In this document: positions 52,928 to 61,158 of the stretch, piece by piece | Position numbering within the stretch: position 1 is the stretch's first letter | How the letters are laid out: each line of letters starts with the position of its first letter | Origin: Verrucomicrobiaceae bacterium | GTDB lineage: Bacteria; Verrucomicrobiota; Verrucomicrobiia; Verrucomicrobiales; Verrucomicrobiaceae | NCBI GenBank assembly: GCA_947458455.1 | Contig: CANGYJ010000002.1 | Span: 248,001 to 312,000 of the forward strand | Direction: 5' to 3' | DNA length: 64,000 nt | Program-made: the position numbers and the translations under genes | The notes under the pieces: generated by a model | Database searches by the model: none | What the model was told of the DNA's origin: nothing | Seen by the model: only the letters and a program-made list of their open reading frames with translations

Positions 52928-53710
52928 ATGAGCGTCTCCTGGATCAACGAATTCATCGGTCAAACCCCGAACGCCTCCGAGCACGGCGGCCTCGTGGACC
53001 ACATGCTCGGCTTCGTGCATTGGTTCATGCTCGCCCTTTTCATTGGCTGGAGCACCTACCTCTGCCTCGCTTTCTACCGCTTTAACTCCAAGCGAAATGC
53101 TAAGGGCGACTACCACGGCGTCACCGGCCATGCCACCACCCACATCGAAATCGGCGTCGTCATCGTCGAGGCCATCCTTCTCCTCGGCTTCGCCTTCCCG
53201 CTTTGGTCCCGCCAGGCCGATGAGTATCCTGTTTCCCCGGACACCATCAAGATGCGTGCCCTCGGCGAAAAATTCCTCTGGAACTTCCAGTATCCCGGTA
53301 ACGACACCGCCCTCAGCACTTGGGACCTTCGCAACATCAACGCCGCTGTCGGCAACACCACCGGTAAAGATCTCCACGACCCGAACGGCAAGGATGACTT
53401 CGTCAATCCAGGCACCATGAAACTGCCCGTTGGCCGTCCTGTCATCGTCGATGTCGCCTCCAAAGACGTCATTCACAACCTCGCTCTCGTTCCCATGCGT
53501 GCCGCGCAGGACGCCACCCCCGGTGTGAAGTCTCACATGTGGTTCAAGCCAGTCAAAGAAGGCACCTGGGACATCATCTGCGGTCAGCTCTGCGGCCCCG
53601 GCCACGCCCAGATGAAGGCCGTCCTCGAAGTCATCCCCGCCAAAGACTTCGAAGACTGGAGCAAAGAAATGTCCGCCAGCGCCGCGAAGAAGGCTGCCGA
53701 AGCCAAGTAA
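52928..53710 (+). CDS. ctaC: Cytochrome c oxidase subunit II (CuA)
   Basis: A 260-residue subunit II with two membrane helices (MLGFVHWFMLALFIGWSTYL, IEIGVVIVEAILLLGFAFPL) and a periplasmic cupredoxin domain. The CuA ligands are visible: SKDVIHNLALVPM (His) and CGQLCGPGHAQM (two Cys, His, Met). KFLWNFQYPG supplies the aromatic electron-entry patch. No heme c domain is fused, so electrons must come from separate cytochromes of this cluster. It lies after subunits I, III and IV, an unusual order. Confidence 0.93.
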   Translation: MSVSWINEFIGQTPNASEHGGLVDHMLGFVHWFMLALFIGWSTYLCLAFYRFNSKRNAKGDYHGVTGHATTHIEIGVVIVEAILLLGFAFPLWSRQADEYPVSPDTIKMRALGEKFLWNFQYPGNDTALSTWDLRNINAAVGNTTGKDLHDPNGKDDFVNPGTMKLPVGRPVIVDVASKDVIHNLALVPMRAAQDATPGVKSHMWFKPVKEGTWDIICGQLCGPGHAQMKAVLEVIPAKDFEDWSKEMSASAAKKAAEAK

Positions 53711-53728
53711 AGCATCCGGTGTGGCAGC

Positions 53729-53826
53729 AATGACGAATGTACAATGACCGAATGATGCGAAAGCTGCTCTGCGAGGCACTCTTCGGCATTCATTCGTCAT
53801 TCTGAATTCATCATTCGTCATTCCCC
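53729..53826. repeat. Heptad-periodic inverted repeat array upstream of ctaA
   Basis: AATGACG, AATGTAC, AATGACC and GAATGAT (53729-53756) are mirrored by ATTCGTC, ATTCTGA, ATTCATC, ATTCGTC and ATTCCCC (53792-53826). The right arm reads as an imperfect reverse complement of the left. It ends four bases before the GTG start of ctaA. Confidence 0.85.
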
Positions 53827-53830
53827 TGCC

Positions 53831-54913
53831 GTGTCCCGCGCCTTTCATCGCCACTCCCTCCTCACCCTCGCCGTCGGCGTGGTGCTCATTTGGTGGGGCG
53901 CAGCAGTCACCACCGAGGATGTCGGCCTCGCTGTGCCCGACTGGCCGTTGTGCTTCGGCAAAATCAACCCCGAGGGCTGGTATCGTGTTCCCGCGTTGCT
54001 TTTGGAACATGGGCACCGCTGGATTGCCACCCTCATTGGCTTTCTCGTCCTCGGGCAATACTTCTGGGCCATGGCGAAGCACCAATCGAACCTGGTCGAG
54101 GCCGCCATCATTCTGATCACCGGAGTCGGCTACCTGGTGCTCGTTTACATGGGCGTCCTTACGGCGGCCGCTTTCATCCTCTTCTTGGCCTTCAGTTGGC
54201 TCTTCATGACTTGGTTTGGTCAAAAGTGGCATTTACTGCGGGGTCTCACCACACTCGCTCTTTTCCTCGTCATCTTGCAGGCCTCGCTCGGCGGCCTCCG
54301 TGTGCTGAAAATGTCCAACGCCTATGGCATCGTGCATGGCACGCTGGGACAGCTTTTTTTCTGCCTGCTCATCCTGATCGCCTTCGCTTCCTCACGCACC
54401 TGGGAGGAAGGCCAGCTCCGCCTCAGCGCCAGCAGCGCCCGGAAAGCCCGATGGTGGTCGCTCACCCTCTTCGTCGTCGTCTTCACCCAGCTCGTCCTCG
54501 GTGCCACCCTGCGTCACACGCAGCGCCACGCTCTCTGCGCCAGTGACATCCTCACCACCCAAGGTCACCTTATACCGCCAACACTCCCCGCCGATGCCTT
54601 TGTGCTCTTCCTTCACAAATACTGGGGCTTCGGAACGGCAACGCTTGTTATCTTCGTCGCCATCCAGGCGCATCGCTGGCTCGCCACCATCCCCAGCCTT
54701 CGCTTTGTGCCCACGCTGCTGCTGTATCTGCCGCCCATCCAGGTCACTCTCGGCATCTTCGTCATCCTCACCGGCAAATCCTTCTGGATCACCAACTTCC
54801 ACGTCCTGACCGGCCTCAGCCTTCTCGTACTTAGCTTCCTGCTGGCAGCCACGATTTGGGGCAGTTTCCTCCGCACGCCCGTCGAAACCGAACAGCCCGA
54901 CTCGCATGGATGA
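53831..54913 (+). CDS. ctaA: Heme A synthase (COX15/CtaA)
   Basis: A 360-residue membrane protein from GTG 53831. AAVTTEDVGLAVPDWPLCFG is the conserved COX15 opening; LLEHGHRWIATLIGFLVLG, YGIVHGTLGQLFFCLLILI and FLHKYWGFGTATLVIFV carry the heme-coordinating histidines in two four-helix bundles. It oxidises heme O to heme A for the aa3 oxidase. The farnesyltransferase CtaB is not in the window. Confidence 0.9.
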   Translation: MSRAFHRHSLLTLAVGVVLIWWGAAVTTEDVGLAVPDWPLCFGKINPEGWYRVPALLLEHGHRWIATLIGFLVLGQYFWAMAKHQSNLVEAAIILITGVGYLVLVYMGVLTAAAFILFLAFSWLFMTWFGQKWHLLRGLTTLALFLVILQASLGGLRVLKMSNAYGIVHGTLGQLFFCLLILIAFASSRTWEEGQLRLSASSARKARWWSLTLFVVVFTQLVLGATLRHTQRHALCASDILTTQGHLIPPTLPADAFVLFLHKYWGFGTATLVIFVAIQAHRWLATIPSLRFVPTLLLYLPPIQVTLGIFVILTGKSFWITNFHVLTGLSLLVLSFLLAATIWGSFLRTPVETEQPDSHG

Positions 54914-55286
54914 AATCTCCACCCTCTGTGCCCGAGTCGGCGAGGAAAAGCTCCGCGCCATGGTCGCCGCGTTTTATCGGCGTGTGCGCGTTGATGATCT
55001 GATCGGCCCCATGTATCCGCCGAACGACTGGGAAGGTTCCGAGAAGCGTCTCGCCGATTTCGTCGTCTATCGCTTCGGTGGTCCGCAGACCTACATTGAA
55101 GAACGCGGCCATCCGCGTCTCCGTGGCCGCCACATGTCTTTTCCCATCGACCTCGCCGCCCGTGATCGCTGGCTCGATTTGATGGGCTATTCCATGCGCG
55201 AGGTCGAAATCCCCGCCACCGAGGCTCCGCTCATCGGCGCCTTCTTCGCCCAGGTGGCGGACATGATGCGCAATCAGCTGGGCTGA
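54906..55286 (+). CDS. glbO: Truncated haemoglobin (group II-like)
   Basis: A 126-residue trHb. RLADFVVYRFGGPQTYIEER with HPRLRGRHMSFPID matches the group II signature, where the His of GRHMSF region is the proximal ligand, and AARDRWLDLMGYSM follows. Such proteins bind O2 and NO and may protect or supply the oxidase. It overlaps ctaA by eight bases, so the two are translationally coupled. Confidence 0.88.
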   Translation: MDEISTLCARVGEEKLRAMVAAFYRRVRVDDLIGPMYPPNDWEGSEKRLADFVVYRFGGPQTYIEERGHPRLRGRHMSFPIDLAARDRWLDLMGYSMREVEIPATEAPLIGAFFAQVADMMRNQLG

Positions 55287-55289
55287 GCT

Positions 55290-55556
55290 TTAGAAGTGCC
55301 CGCGATGGCCGCGAAAGCCGCCGCCAAAAGGGCTGTGGCATGCAGGAGGTGGAGGAGCACAATGTGGCACCACGGGCACGCAGTTTCGCGAGGAGTAGCC
55401 ATAGTTTCGATAGACCGGCGGTGAGTAGTAGGATCGCCCATAGGACGTCCTCGGGCATGGGTCCGCCCACGTCAGCGGATCGTCATAAACGTAGCACGAG
55501 CAGAGTGACGCGGCGCACACAGCGCCACCGAGGAGTTTCAGAAGGTGAATTCTCAT
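55290..55556 (-). CDS. Small Tyr/Pro/Gly-rich lipoprotein
   Basis: An 88-residue protein with signal and lipobox ASLCSC. The mature part is low-complexity and rich in Tyr, Pro, Ser and Gly (SYGRSYYSPPVYRNYGYSSR) with four further Cys, ending in a Gly/His-rich tail. No family; probably surface or periplasmic. Confidence 0.55.
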   Translation of the reverse strand: MRIHLLKLLGGAVCAASLCSCYVYDDPLTWADPCPRTSYGRSYYSPPVYRNYGYSSRNCVPVVPHCAPPPPACHSPFGGGFRGHRGHF

Positions 55557-55615
55557 AGCGCCACCTCCGACGCAGGCCCTCAGATGATATTCAAAACTAG
55601 ATTGCTCCGGCTATC

Positions 55616-56527
55616 TCATACCGGCGTGATCAATTCACGACCCGCGAAATGCGCGGCCAGATTGTCGAGAACGAGATTCGCCATGGCACGGCGGGTCTCG
55701 TGCGTGGCGCTGCCGACATGCGGAAGAAGCACGGCCCGTTCGCACTTCATGAGTCCTGCTGGCACACGCGGCTCATCTTCGAAGACATCTAGGCCAGCAG
55801 TGCGGATCGTTCCATTTTCCAGGGCGGTGATCAGTGCCGTCTCATCCACCACACTCCCCCGAGCGATGTTGATCAGCGTGCCTTCAGAACCCAAAGAGGC
55901 CAACACATCCGCGTTCACGAGCTTTTGAGTCCCAGGCCCTCCAGGGCAGGCCACGATCAAAAAATCGCTCTCCGCCGCCAGCGCCTTCAAATTGTCGAAG
56001 TAGTTCCACGGTGCGTTTTGCGGCTTCCTTCCGTGGTAGGCGATCTTCATGCCATGCGCTTCGAGGCGCTGCGCGATGGCCTTCCCAATGCGTCCAAGCC
56101 CGAGAATGCCCGCCACCTTGCCGCGGAGGGCATGAGCGAGCGGAAAAGCACCGCTGAGCCATTTCCCATCATGCAAAAAGCGATTCGATTCGATGAGGCG
56201 ACGGCTCGTCATCAGCACCAAAGCCACGGCGATGTCCGCCACATCATCGGTGAGCACATCGGGCGTGTTCGTGACGCGGATTCCACGCTCTTTGCACCAA
56301 GGGATCGGCACGCCGTCATAGCCCACTCCCATCACGCTGATGATTTCCAGCTTTGGAAAACCTGCCAGCAGCTCTTTACTCAGCACGGTGCCACCCAGCG
56401 GCACGATGGCCCGCACGTTCGCGGAGGAGCTGGCCAGCTCACACACGCGATACACAGCCTCCATCGGCTGGCGGAGAAAATCTGGCAGCGGAGCCGCCAT
56501 GAGCACTTCGGGACGTTCTTCAGGCAT
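55616..56527 (-). CDS. 2-hydroxyacid dehydrogenase (glyoxylate/hydroxypyruvate reductase type)
   Basis: A 303-residue D-isomer-specific dehydrogenase from ATG 56527. GILGLGRIGKAIAQRLEAHG is the NAD(P) dinucleotide fold; the catalytic residues are Arg in INIARGSVVD, Glu in FEDEPRVP and His in LPHVGSATHE. The Rossmann context HGRKPQN after the second strand (Arg-Lys) suggests NADPH preference and a GhrB/GyaR-like role reducing glyoxylate or hydroxypyruvate. It starts 11 bases after glgC, apparently the same transcript. Confidence 0.85.
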   Translation of the reverse strand: MPEERPEVLMAAPLPDFLRQPMEAVYRVCELASSSANVRAIVPLGGTVLSKELLAGFPKLEIISVMGVGYDGVPIPWCKERGIRVTNTPDVLTDDVADIAVALVLMTSRRLIESNRFLHDGKWLSGAFPLAHALRGKVAGILGLGRIGKAIAQRLEAHGMKIAYHGRKPQNAPWNYFDNLKALAAESDFLIVACPGGPGTQKLVNADVLASLGSEGTLINIARGSVVDETALITALENGTIRTAGLDVFEDEPRVPAGLMKCERAVLLPHVGSATHETRRAMANLVLDNLAAHFAGRELITPV

Positions 56528-56538
56528 GTCGGACAACT

Positions 56539-57849
56539 TTAAATCCAAGTTCCATCAGCGATCACCGCGTCTTTGGGCACGCAGACGATGCCGTCGCGGA
56601 TGTACCAGTTCGGGCCGTCGTAATGGTCGGGCTTACCTTCGGGGGTGATGACGACGTTGTCACCGATGTGGACGTTCTTGTCGATGATCGCCCGTTCGAT
56701 GCGGCAGTTACGGCCGATGCCGGGAGGTGGACGATCTGGATCGGTGCCGCGAGCACCCGCGTAGAAGTCAGCTCCCATGAGGATGCATTTGCGAATGGTG
56801 GTGCCCGTCTCGATGCGGGAGCGGACGCCGATGACGGCGTTTTCGAGGTGCGCATCGGTGATGATGCAACCATCGGCGATGAGCGCCTGACGTACGGTGG
56901 CACCGTTCAGCTTACTGGCGGGCAGGGCGCGGCTGTGGGTGAAGATGGGGGCCACGCTGTCGAAGAAATCGAAGGGCGGCACGGTCTGGCAGAGATCCAG
57001 ATTCGCCTGGAAGAAGCTGCGAATGGTCCCGATGTCCTCCCAGTAGCCATGGAAGTTGTAGGTATGCACATGGCGCTCGCTGATGGCGGTAGGAATGATG
57101 TTCTTCCCGAAGTCGTTGAGCTTGTTGTCGAGGCACTCTTCGAGGACCTTGCGGTTGAAGAGGTAGATACCCATGCTGGCCTGATAGCGCGGCTCATCGT
57201 CGTCGATACCGAGGGCCTTCACGACATCCCCGGGCATGCGCATCTTGGCGAGCACGGAGGGATCCTTCGGTTTTTCGACGAACTCCGTGACGCGTCCGCT
57301 TTCGTCGCTGTGCATGATGCCGAAGCCGGTGGCATCGCTCTCATTGACGGGGAGCGTGGCGATGGTGATGTCCGCGTCGCTGGCGATGTGCTGGCGCATC
57401 AGTTTGCGAAAGTCCATGCGGTAGAGCTGGTCACCGCTGAGGATCAGGAAGTGCTCGTGATCACCTTCGAGGAAGTAGCGCATGTTTTGCCGCACCGCAT
57501 CGGCAGTGCCCTGATACCAGCGCTCGCCATCCGGCGTCTGCTGCGCGGCCAGCACCTCGACAAAGCCACGCGTGAACTGATCGAAACGATAGGTGCGGTT
57601 GAGGTGACGGTTCAGTGAGGCGCTGTTGAACTGCGTGAGCACATACACCTGACGCAGGCCGGAGTTGATGCAGTTACTGATTGGCAGATCGACGATGCGA
57701 TATTTACCCGCGAGCGGCACGGCCGGCTTGGCTCGATCTTTGGTCAAAGGGAAGAGACGTGTGCCAGCACCACCGCCCATCACAATGGCTAGCGTGCTGC
57801 GGCGGAGGAGGGAGTCGGCTTCGGTATCGGCGGCGCGTTTGGTGCTCAT
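56539..57849 (-). CDS. glgC: Glucose-1-phosphate adenylyltransferase
   Basis: A 436-residue ADP-glucose pyrophosphorylase from ATG 57849. AIVMGGGAGTRLFPLTKDRA with KPAVPLAGKYRIVDLPISNC is the nucleotide-binding start; GTADAVRQN and LSGDQLYRMD contribute to catalysis; TEFVEKPK binds the glucose phosphate; the C-terminal part is a left-handed beta-helix. It makes ADP-glucose for glycogen. The further frame upstream to 58059 overlaps the divergent gene and is rejected. Confidence 0.93.
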   Translation of the reverse strand: MSTKRAADTEADSLLRRSTLAIVMGGGAGTRLFPLTKDRAKPAVPLAGKYRIVDLPISNCINSGLRQVYVLTQFNSASLNRHLNRTYRFDQFTRGFVEVLAAQQTPDGERWYQGTADAVRQNMRYFLEGDHEHFLILSGDQLYRMDFRKLMRQHIASDADITIATLPVNESDATGFGIMHSDESGRVTEFVEKPKDPSVLAKMRMPGDVVKALGIDDDEPRYQASMGIYLFNRKVLEECLDNKLNDFGKNIIPTAISERHVHTYNFHGYWEDIGTIRSFFQANLDLCQTVPPFDFFDSVAPIFTHSRALPASKLNGATVRQALIADGCIITDAHLENAVIGVRSRIETGTTIRKCILMGADFYAGARGTDPDRPPPGIGRNCRIERAIIDKNVHIGDNVVITPEGKPDHYDGPNWYIRDGIVCVPKDAVIADGTWI

Positions 57850-57939
57850 GGCTGTGCGGGAGGAGTAGCCCAGTTCTATTTCCCTGAAACAAGGCATGCA
57901 GGCAAGCGTTTCCCTCGGCCCCAACCCAATCTTCCCGCC

Positions 57940-58896
57940 GTGATACGCCCTGCCTTGCTCCCTCTTGCCTCTCTCTTGCTCGCCACCTCCTCTTTTGCGG
58001 CGGTGAGCTTCGAAAAGGAGATCCTCCCCTTCCTGAACAAGAAGTGCGTCGATTGCCACCGCGCTCCCTACGAGGAGAACGGCAAGAAGAAGGAACCCAA
58101 GGCCGGCCTGCGTCTCGATGCCTCCTGGGCTATATTAAAGGGCAGCGAGAACGGCCCCGTGCTCACCGCAGGCGCACCGGATAAAAGCGGCATCTACGAG
58201 TCCGTGAACCTGCCCAAGGACGACGACGCTCACATGCCACCGAAGGGAGAAGATCTGACCAAGGAGGAAATCACCCTGCTCAAGAAGTGGATTGAGGAAG
58301 GCGCGGACTTTGGCGGCTGGATCGGCAGCAAGGACGGCATGCCCGCCGATGCGCAAACCAGCTCCAGCAAGCCGGTGAAGCCCCGCGAGCATGATCTGCT
58401 CTTCGCCGCCCTCGAAAAAGAAGTGAAGCCGCTCAGCGATGCCGTGCTCGGAGCCGCGAAGGAAGCCGGTGCCCAAGTCGCTGCCGTGAAAGTGGAGAGC
58501 CCGCTCCTACGCGTCGATTTCCTCACCGGCGTTTCGAAGTGCGATGACGCCAAGGTCGAGAGCGTCCTGCCGCTCAAAGAAAACATTGTCGCCCTCGATC
58601 TCGGCCGCACCGTCATCACCGATGCCGCCTTGAAGAGCGTGGGCCAGCTCCCGCGTCTCGTCACCCTCGACCTGCGTCAGACCAAGATCGGCGATGCCGG
58701 TCTCGAAGCCCTCACCAGCCTCAAAAAGCTCCACAGCATCAATTTGTATGGCACCCAGGTCAGCGATGAAGGCCTCAAGCACCTCGCCAAGATCAAGAGC
58801 CTCAATAACATCTACCTCTGGCAATCCAAGGCCACCAAGGCCGGCGTAAAACATCTCGCCGCTGCCCTTCCCGGCGTGAAAGTCAGCATCGAATAG
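57940..58896 (+). CDS. Secreted PSCyt1-type cytochrome with leucine-rich repeats
   Basis: A 318-residue exported protein from GTG 57940 (signal LLPLASLLLATSSFAAV). Residues about 25-125 are a planctomycete-type cytochrome c domain: ILPFLNKKCVDCHRAPYEEN, HMPPKGEDLTKEEITLLKKW. Residues about 200-318 are four leucine-rich repeats (LVTLDLRQTKIGDAGLEALT, LHSINLYGTQVSDEGLKHLA). This fusion is common in the PVC superphylum; function unknown. Confidence 0.85.
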   Translation: MIRPALLPLASLLLATSSFAAVSFEKEILPFLNKKCVDCHRAPYEENGKKKEPKAGLRLDASWAILKGSENGPVLTAGAPDKSGIYESVNLPKDDDAHMPPKGEDLTKEEITLLKKWIEEGADFGGWIGSKDGMPADAQTSSSKPVKPREHDLLFAALEKEVKPLSDAVLGAAKEAGAQVAAVKVESPLLRVDFLTGVSKCDDAKVESVLPLKENIVALDLGRTVITDAALKSVGQLPRLVTLDLRQTKIGDAGLEALTSLKKLHSINLYGTQVSDEGLKHLAKIKSLNNIYLWQSKATKAGVKHLAAALPGVKVSIE

Positions 58897-58918
58897 TTTT
58901 CCCAACGCCATCCACCCC

Positions 58919-59443
58919 ATGAAAACGCGCCTCCTCATGCTCACCGCCCTCCTCAGCACCTTCCTCGGCACCGCCAAAGCGGGAGAAGGTGAAAAAGTCA
59001 GTTACGTCGCCCCCGCCGTCTCCGGCCTCAATCAAGACGGAGCCACCGTCAACTTCGCCGACGTTTATAAAAAAGGCCCCACCGTCGTCTTCTTCTACCC
59101 CAAGGCAGACACACCCGGCTGCACCAAGCAGGCCTGCTCCCTCCGCGATGCCTTTGCGGATCTCACCAAGGACGGCGTGCAGGTCCTCGGCGTCAGCTTT
59201 GACAAGCCTGAGGCTCAAAAGGCCTTCAAAGACAAATTCACCCTCCCCTACGACCTCATCGCCGACCCCGAAGGCACCATCGTCGCAGGCTTCAAGGTCG
59301 AAAAGATGGCCAAAGGCCTCTTCAACCTTGCCAAGCGCAGTTGCTTCCTCATCAAAGACGGCAAGGTCGTCTGGCAGGACTACGCCGCCAGCACCGACAA
59401 GCAGGCCGAGGACATCAAACGCGTCCTCGCCAGCCTGAATTAA
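58919..59443 (+). CDS. bcp: Exported peroxiredoxin (Bcp/PrxQ type)
   Basis: A 174-residue thiol peroxidase with a signal peptide (LLMLTALLSTFLGTAKA). FFYPKADTPGCTKQACSLRD contains the peroxidatic Cys and, five residues on, the resolving Cys of PrxQ. It reduces peroxides with a thioredoxin-like donor, here in the periplasm. It follows the PSCyt1 gene with 22 bases between, and a strong terminator ends the pair. Confidence 0.88.
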   Translation: MKTRLLMLTALLSTFLGTAKAGEGEKVSYVAPAVSGLNQDGATVNFADVYKKGPTVVFFYPKADTPGCTKQACSLRDAFADLTKDGVQVLGVSFDKPEAQKAFKDKFTLPYDLIADPEGTIVAGFKVEKMAKGLFNLAKRSCFLIKDGKVVWQDYAASTDKQAEDIKRVLASLN

Positions 59444-59467
59444 GAAGCTTCATCCAAAACGATCCAA

Positions 59468-59497
59468 GCCGGGAACCCACGTTCCCGGCTTTTTTAT
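59468..59497 (+). terminator. Intrinsic terminator after bcp
   Basis: GCCGGGAAC (59468-59476) pairs perfectly with GTTCCCGGC (59481-59489) around CCAC, followed by TTTTTTAT. Confidence 0.92.
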
Positions 59498-59522
59498 ATC
59501 TCAATGGCACGCCATTCTCGCC

Positions 59523-59990
59523 ATGCTCACCGAAATCGAACGCAAATTTCTCCTCACCTCCGCGTGCTGGCGCACGGGCATCACCCAAAGCCTCCGTATC
59601 ACCCAGGGCTATCTCTCGCGTGATCTCGAGCGCACCGTTCGCGTGCGCATCTGTGGCGAAAACGCCTTCATAACCGTCAAAGGCAAAACCGAGGGCATTT
59701 CGCGAACTGAGATCGAGTTCCCACTGCCGCTGGAAACCGCCCTCGAACTCCTCCCGCTCTGTTTTCAGCCCCTCATCGACAAAACCAGGCATCTCGTCCC
59801 CCACGGCGGCCATCTGTGGGAGAACGACGAATTCCACGGCTCCAACATCGGCCTCATCGTCGCCGAAATCGAGCTGGAGGCCGAAGACACCGCCTTCGCC
59901 CGCCCCGACTGGCTCGGCGACGAAGTCTCGCACGATTTTCGCTACACGAACGCCAGTTTGTCGGAGAGGCCGTTTGGAAAGTGGGGGTGA
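59523..59990 (+). CDS. CYTH-domain protein
   Basis: A 155-residue protein. TEIERKFLL gives the ExExK signature; RTVRVRICGENAFITVKGK, RTEIEFPLP and AEIELEAEDT supply the alternating acidic/basic lining of the CYTH tunnel that binds triphosphates with Mg. Members include triphosphatases and class IV adenylate cyclases; substrate cannot be assigned. Confidence 0.85.
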   Translation: MLTEIERKFLLTSACWRTGITQSLRITQGYLSRDLERTVRVRICGENAFITVKGKTEGISRTEIEFPLPLETALELLPLCFQPLIDKTRHLVPHGGHLWENDEFHGSNIGLIVAEIELEAEDTAFARPDWLGDEVSHDFRYTNASLSERPFGKWG

Positions 59991-59998
59991 CTTTACTT

Positions 59999-60162
59999 GC
60001 GACAGCGTCGTGGAGTGCGGTGGCAGAGGGGCAAGGTGCAGCCTTGCCCCGGCGACACCGCTGTCGAGCGCGGGAGGAATACTTTCTGGCCTTTGAGCGC
60101 CGTCCGGCACACGACAGCGGTGTCGCGCCAAGGCTTGCCACCGCACTCCACGACGCTGTCGC
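59999..60162. repeat. Large nested palindrome (REP-like element)
   Basis: 27 bases at 59999-60025 are the exact reverse complement of 60136-60162. Inside, GCGACACCGCTGTCG (60052-60066) pairs with 60112-60126, and GGGGCAAGG (60028-60036) with CCTTGCCCC (60042-60050). The outer arm core AGCGTCGTGGAGTGC is shared, with one change, by a second element at 63778-63866. Confidence 0.9.
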
Positions 60163-60202
60163 GTTTAAAAAGGATGCTCCAGGAACTCGACGGACTGGCT
60201 TT

Positions 60203-60358
60203 TTACCGTTTGGCGAGGCGTTGTTCGAGCTGCTTGAGCGTCATCCGCTTCGTTTTGCCTGCCTGATAGTCTTTCCAGCGCTGATCCATGGTCTCCTGAT
60301 GCCACTGCGGCACGGGACGCTCTGCTGTGATGGCGATGAATTCGTATTGAGTATGCAT
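60203..60358 (-). CDS. 51-residue antitoxin-like small protein
   Basis: A short minus-strand frame from ATG 60358. The sequence MHTQYEFIAITAERPVPQWH continues with RWKDYQAGKTKRMTLKQLEQ and ends RLAKR. The 'RWxxYxxGK-xxxxLxQLExRL' pattern resembles the C-terminus of PF09720/CHP02574 addiction-module proteins. No toxin gene is beside it. Below common size cut-offs, so easily missed. Confidence 0.4.
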   Translation of the reverse strand: MHTQYEFIAITAERPVPQWHQETMDQRWKDYQAGKTKRMTLKQLEQRLAKR

Positions 60359-60386
60359 AGGCACAAATTGGTTGTGCTTTCGAGGA

Positions 60387-61097
60387 TTACTTTCCGAGGT
60401 TTCTGATCACTACATTATCAAAATACATGTCGCCAAAAGTCACAACTGTCCCTGTTGTCTGGCTGACGAGTGAAAACTCAAAAACATCCGTGTCTCTCAT
60501 TTGCCAGCTCTCAGGGCCACTTCTGATGTTGATGCTGTGAATGGTGACGAATGCAGACGCAATTCCGGGGCCGTCTGAATCATAGCTGGCAGTCAGTGTT
60601 TTGGTTCTGCCATCAAAGCTTATCTTGAGTGTAGCCATCAATGCTTTGGTATCATTCCACTCAGACCCCAAACTTTTTGCTCCTTGGTAGGCATCAGCAT
60701 TGAACGCTCGTCTTTCGTTCTCGCCCTTGCGCAGTTGAAGCCTCATAAAGTCTCTGGCGGGCTGTGAAGTATTGCCCACCAACAAAGCCAAACCTGCGTA
60801 TGGATTCTTCCCGCCTAAAACGAAGGTGCCCAGATATACGTCAGCCTGAACTTCCCAGGACTCATCGTAACGACCAATGGGCAATTTTAAGTAGTGAGTG
60901 GCTGAGTCATTCTTCGTCAGCCCACGGTTTGTTGAAAACTCCAGTCTTCCGTTCTGCACTGCATACACACCTTTCCCTCCTCCTTTGCTCCACTTCCAAA
61001 GGCCTGAATCCACGGAGAACTCCTCAAGCGTTTCGTTTGCTGTTAGTATTGAAACACCAGAAAGAAATATCGTGAGAATTAGTGAGCGCATTTTCAT
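60387..61097 (-). CDS. Secreted beta-sandwich-like protein
   Basis: A 236-residue exported protein (signal SLILTIFLSGVSILTANETL). FSVDSGLWKWSKGGGKGVYA, SWEVQADVYLGTFVLGGKNP and YFDNVVIRNL resemble DUF1080/concanavalin-type sandwich domains that bind carbohydrate. AT-richer than its neighbours, suggesting recent arrival. Confidence 0.55.
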   Translation of the reverse strand: MKMRSLILTIFLSGVSILTANETLEEFSVDSGLWKWSKGGGKGVYAVQNGRLEFSTNRGLTKNDSATHYLKLPIGRYDESWEVQADVYLGTFVLGGKNPYAGLALLVGNTSQPARDFMRLQLRKGENERRAFNADAYQGAKSLGSEWNDTKALMATLKISFDGRTKTLTASYDSDGPGIASAFVTIHSINIRSGPESWQMRDTDVFEFSLVSQTTGTVVTFGDMYFDNVVIRNLGK

Positions 61098-61158
61098 GAC
61101 TCACCACCCTTCCTGACGGAAATGGGCGATCAAGCGATTAGTTGGTCAACGCTACGCA

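Noticed and set aside
59816..60406. A 196-codon plus-strand frame
   Set aside because: It starts inside the CYTH gene in another frame and runs through the REP palindrome; its sequence is low-complexity Arg-rich without domain.
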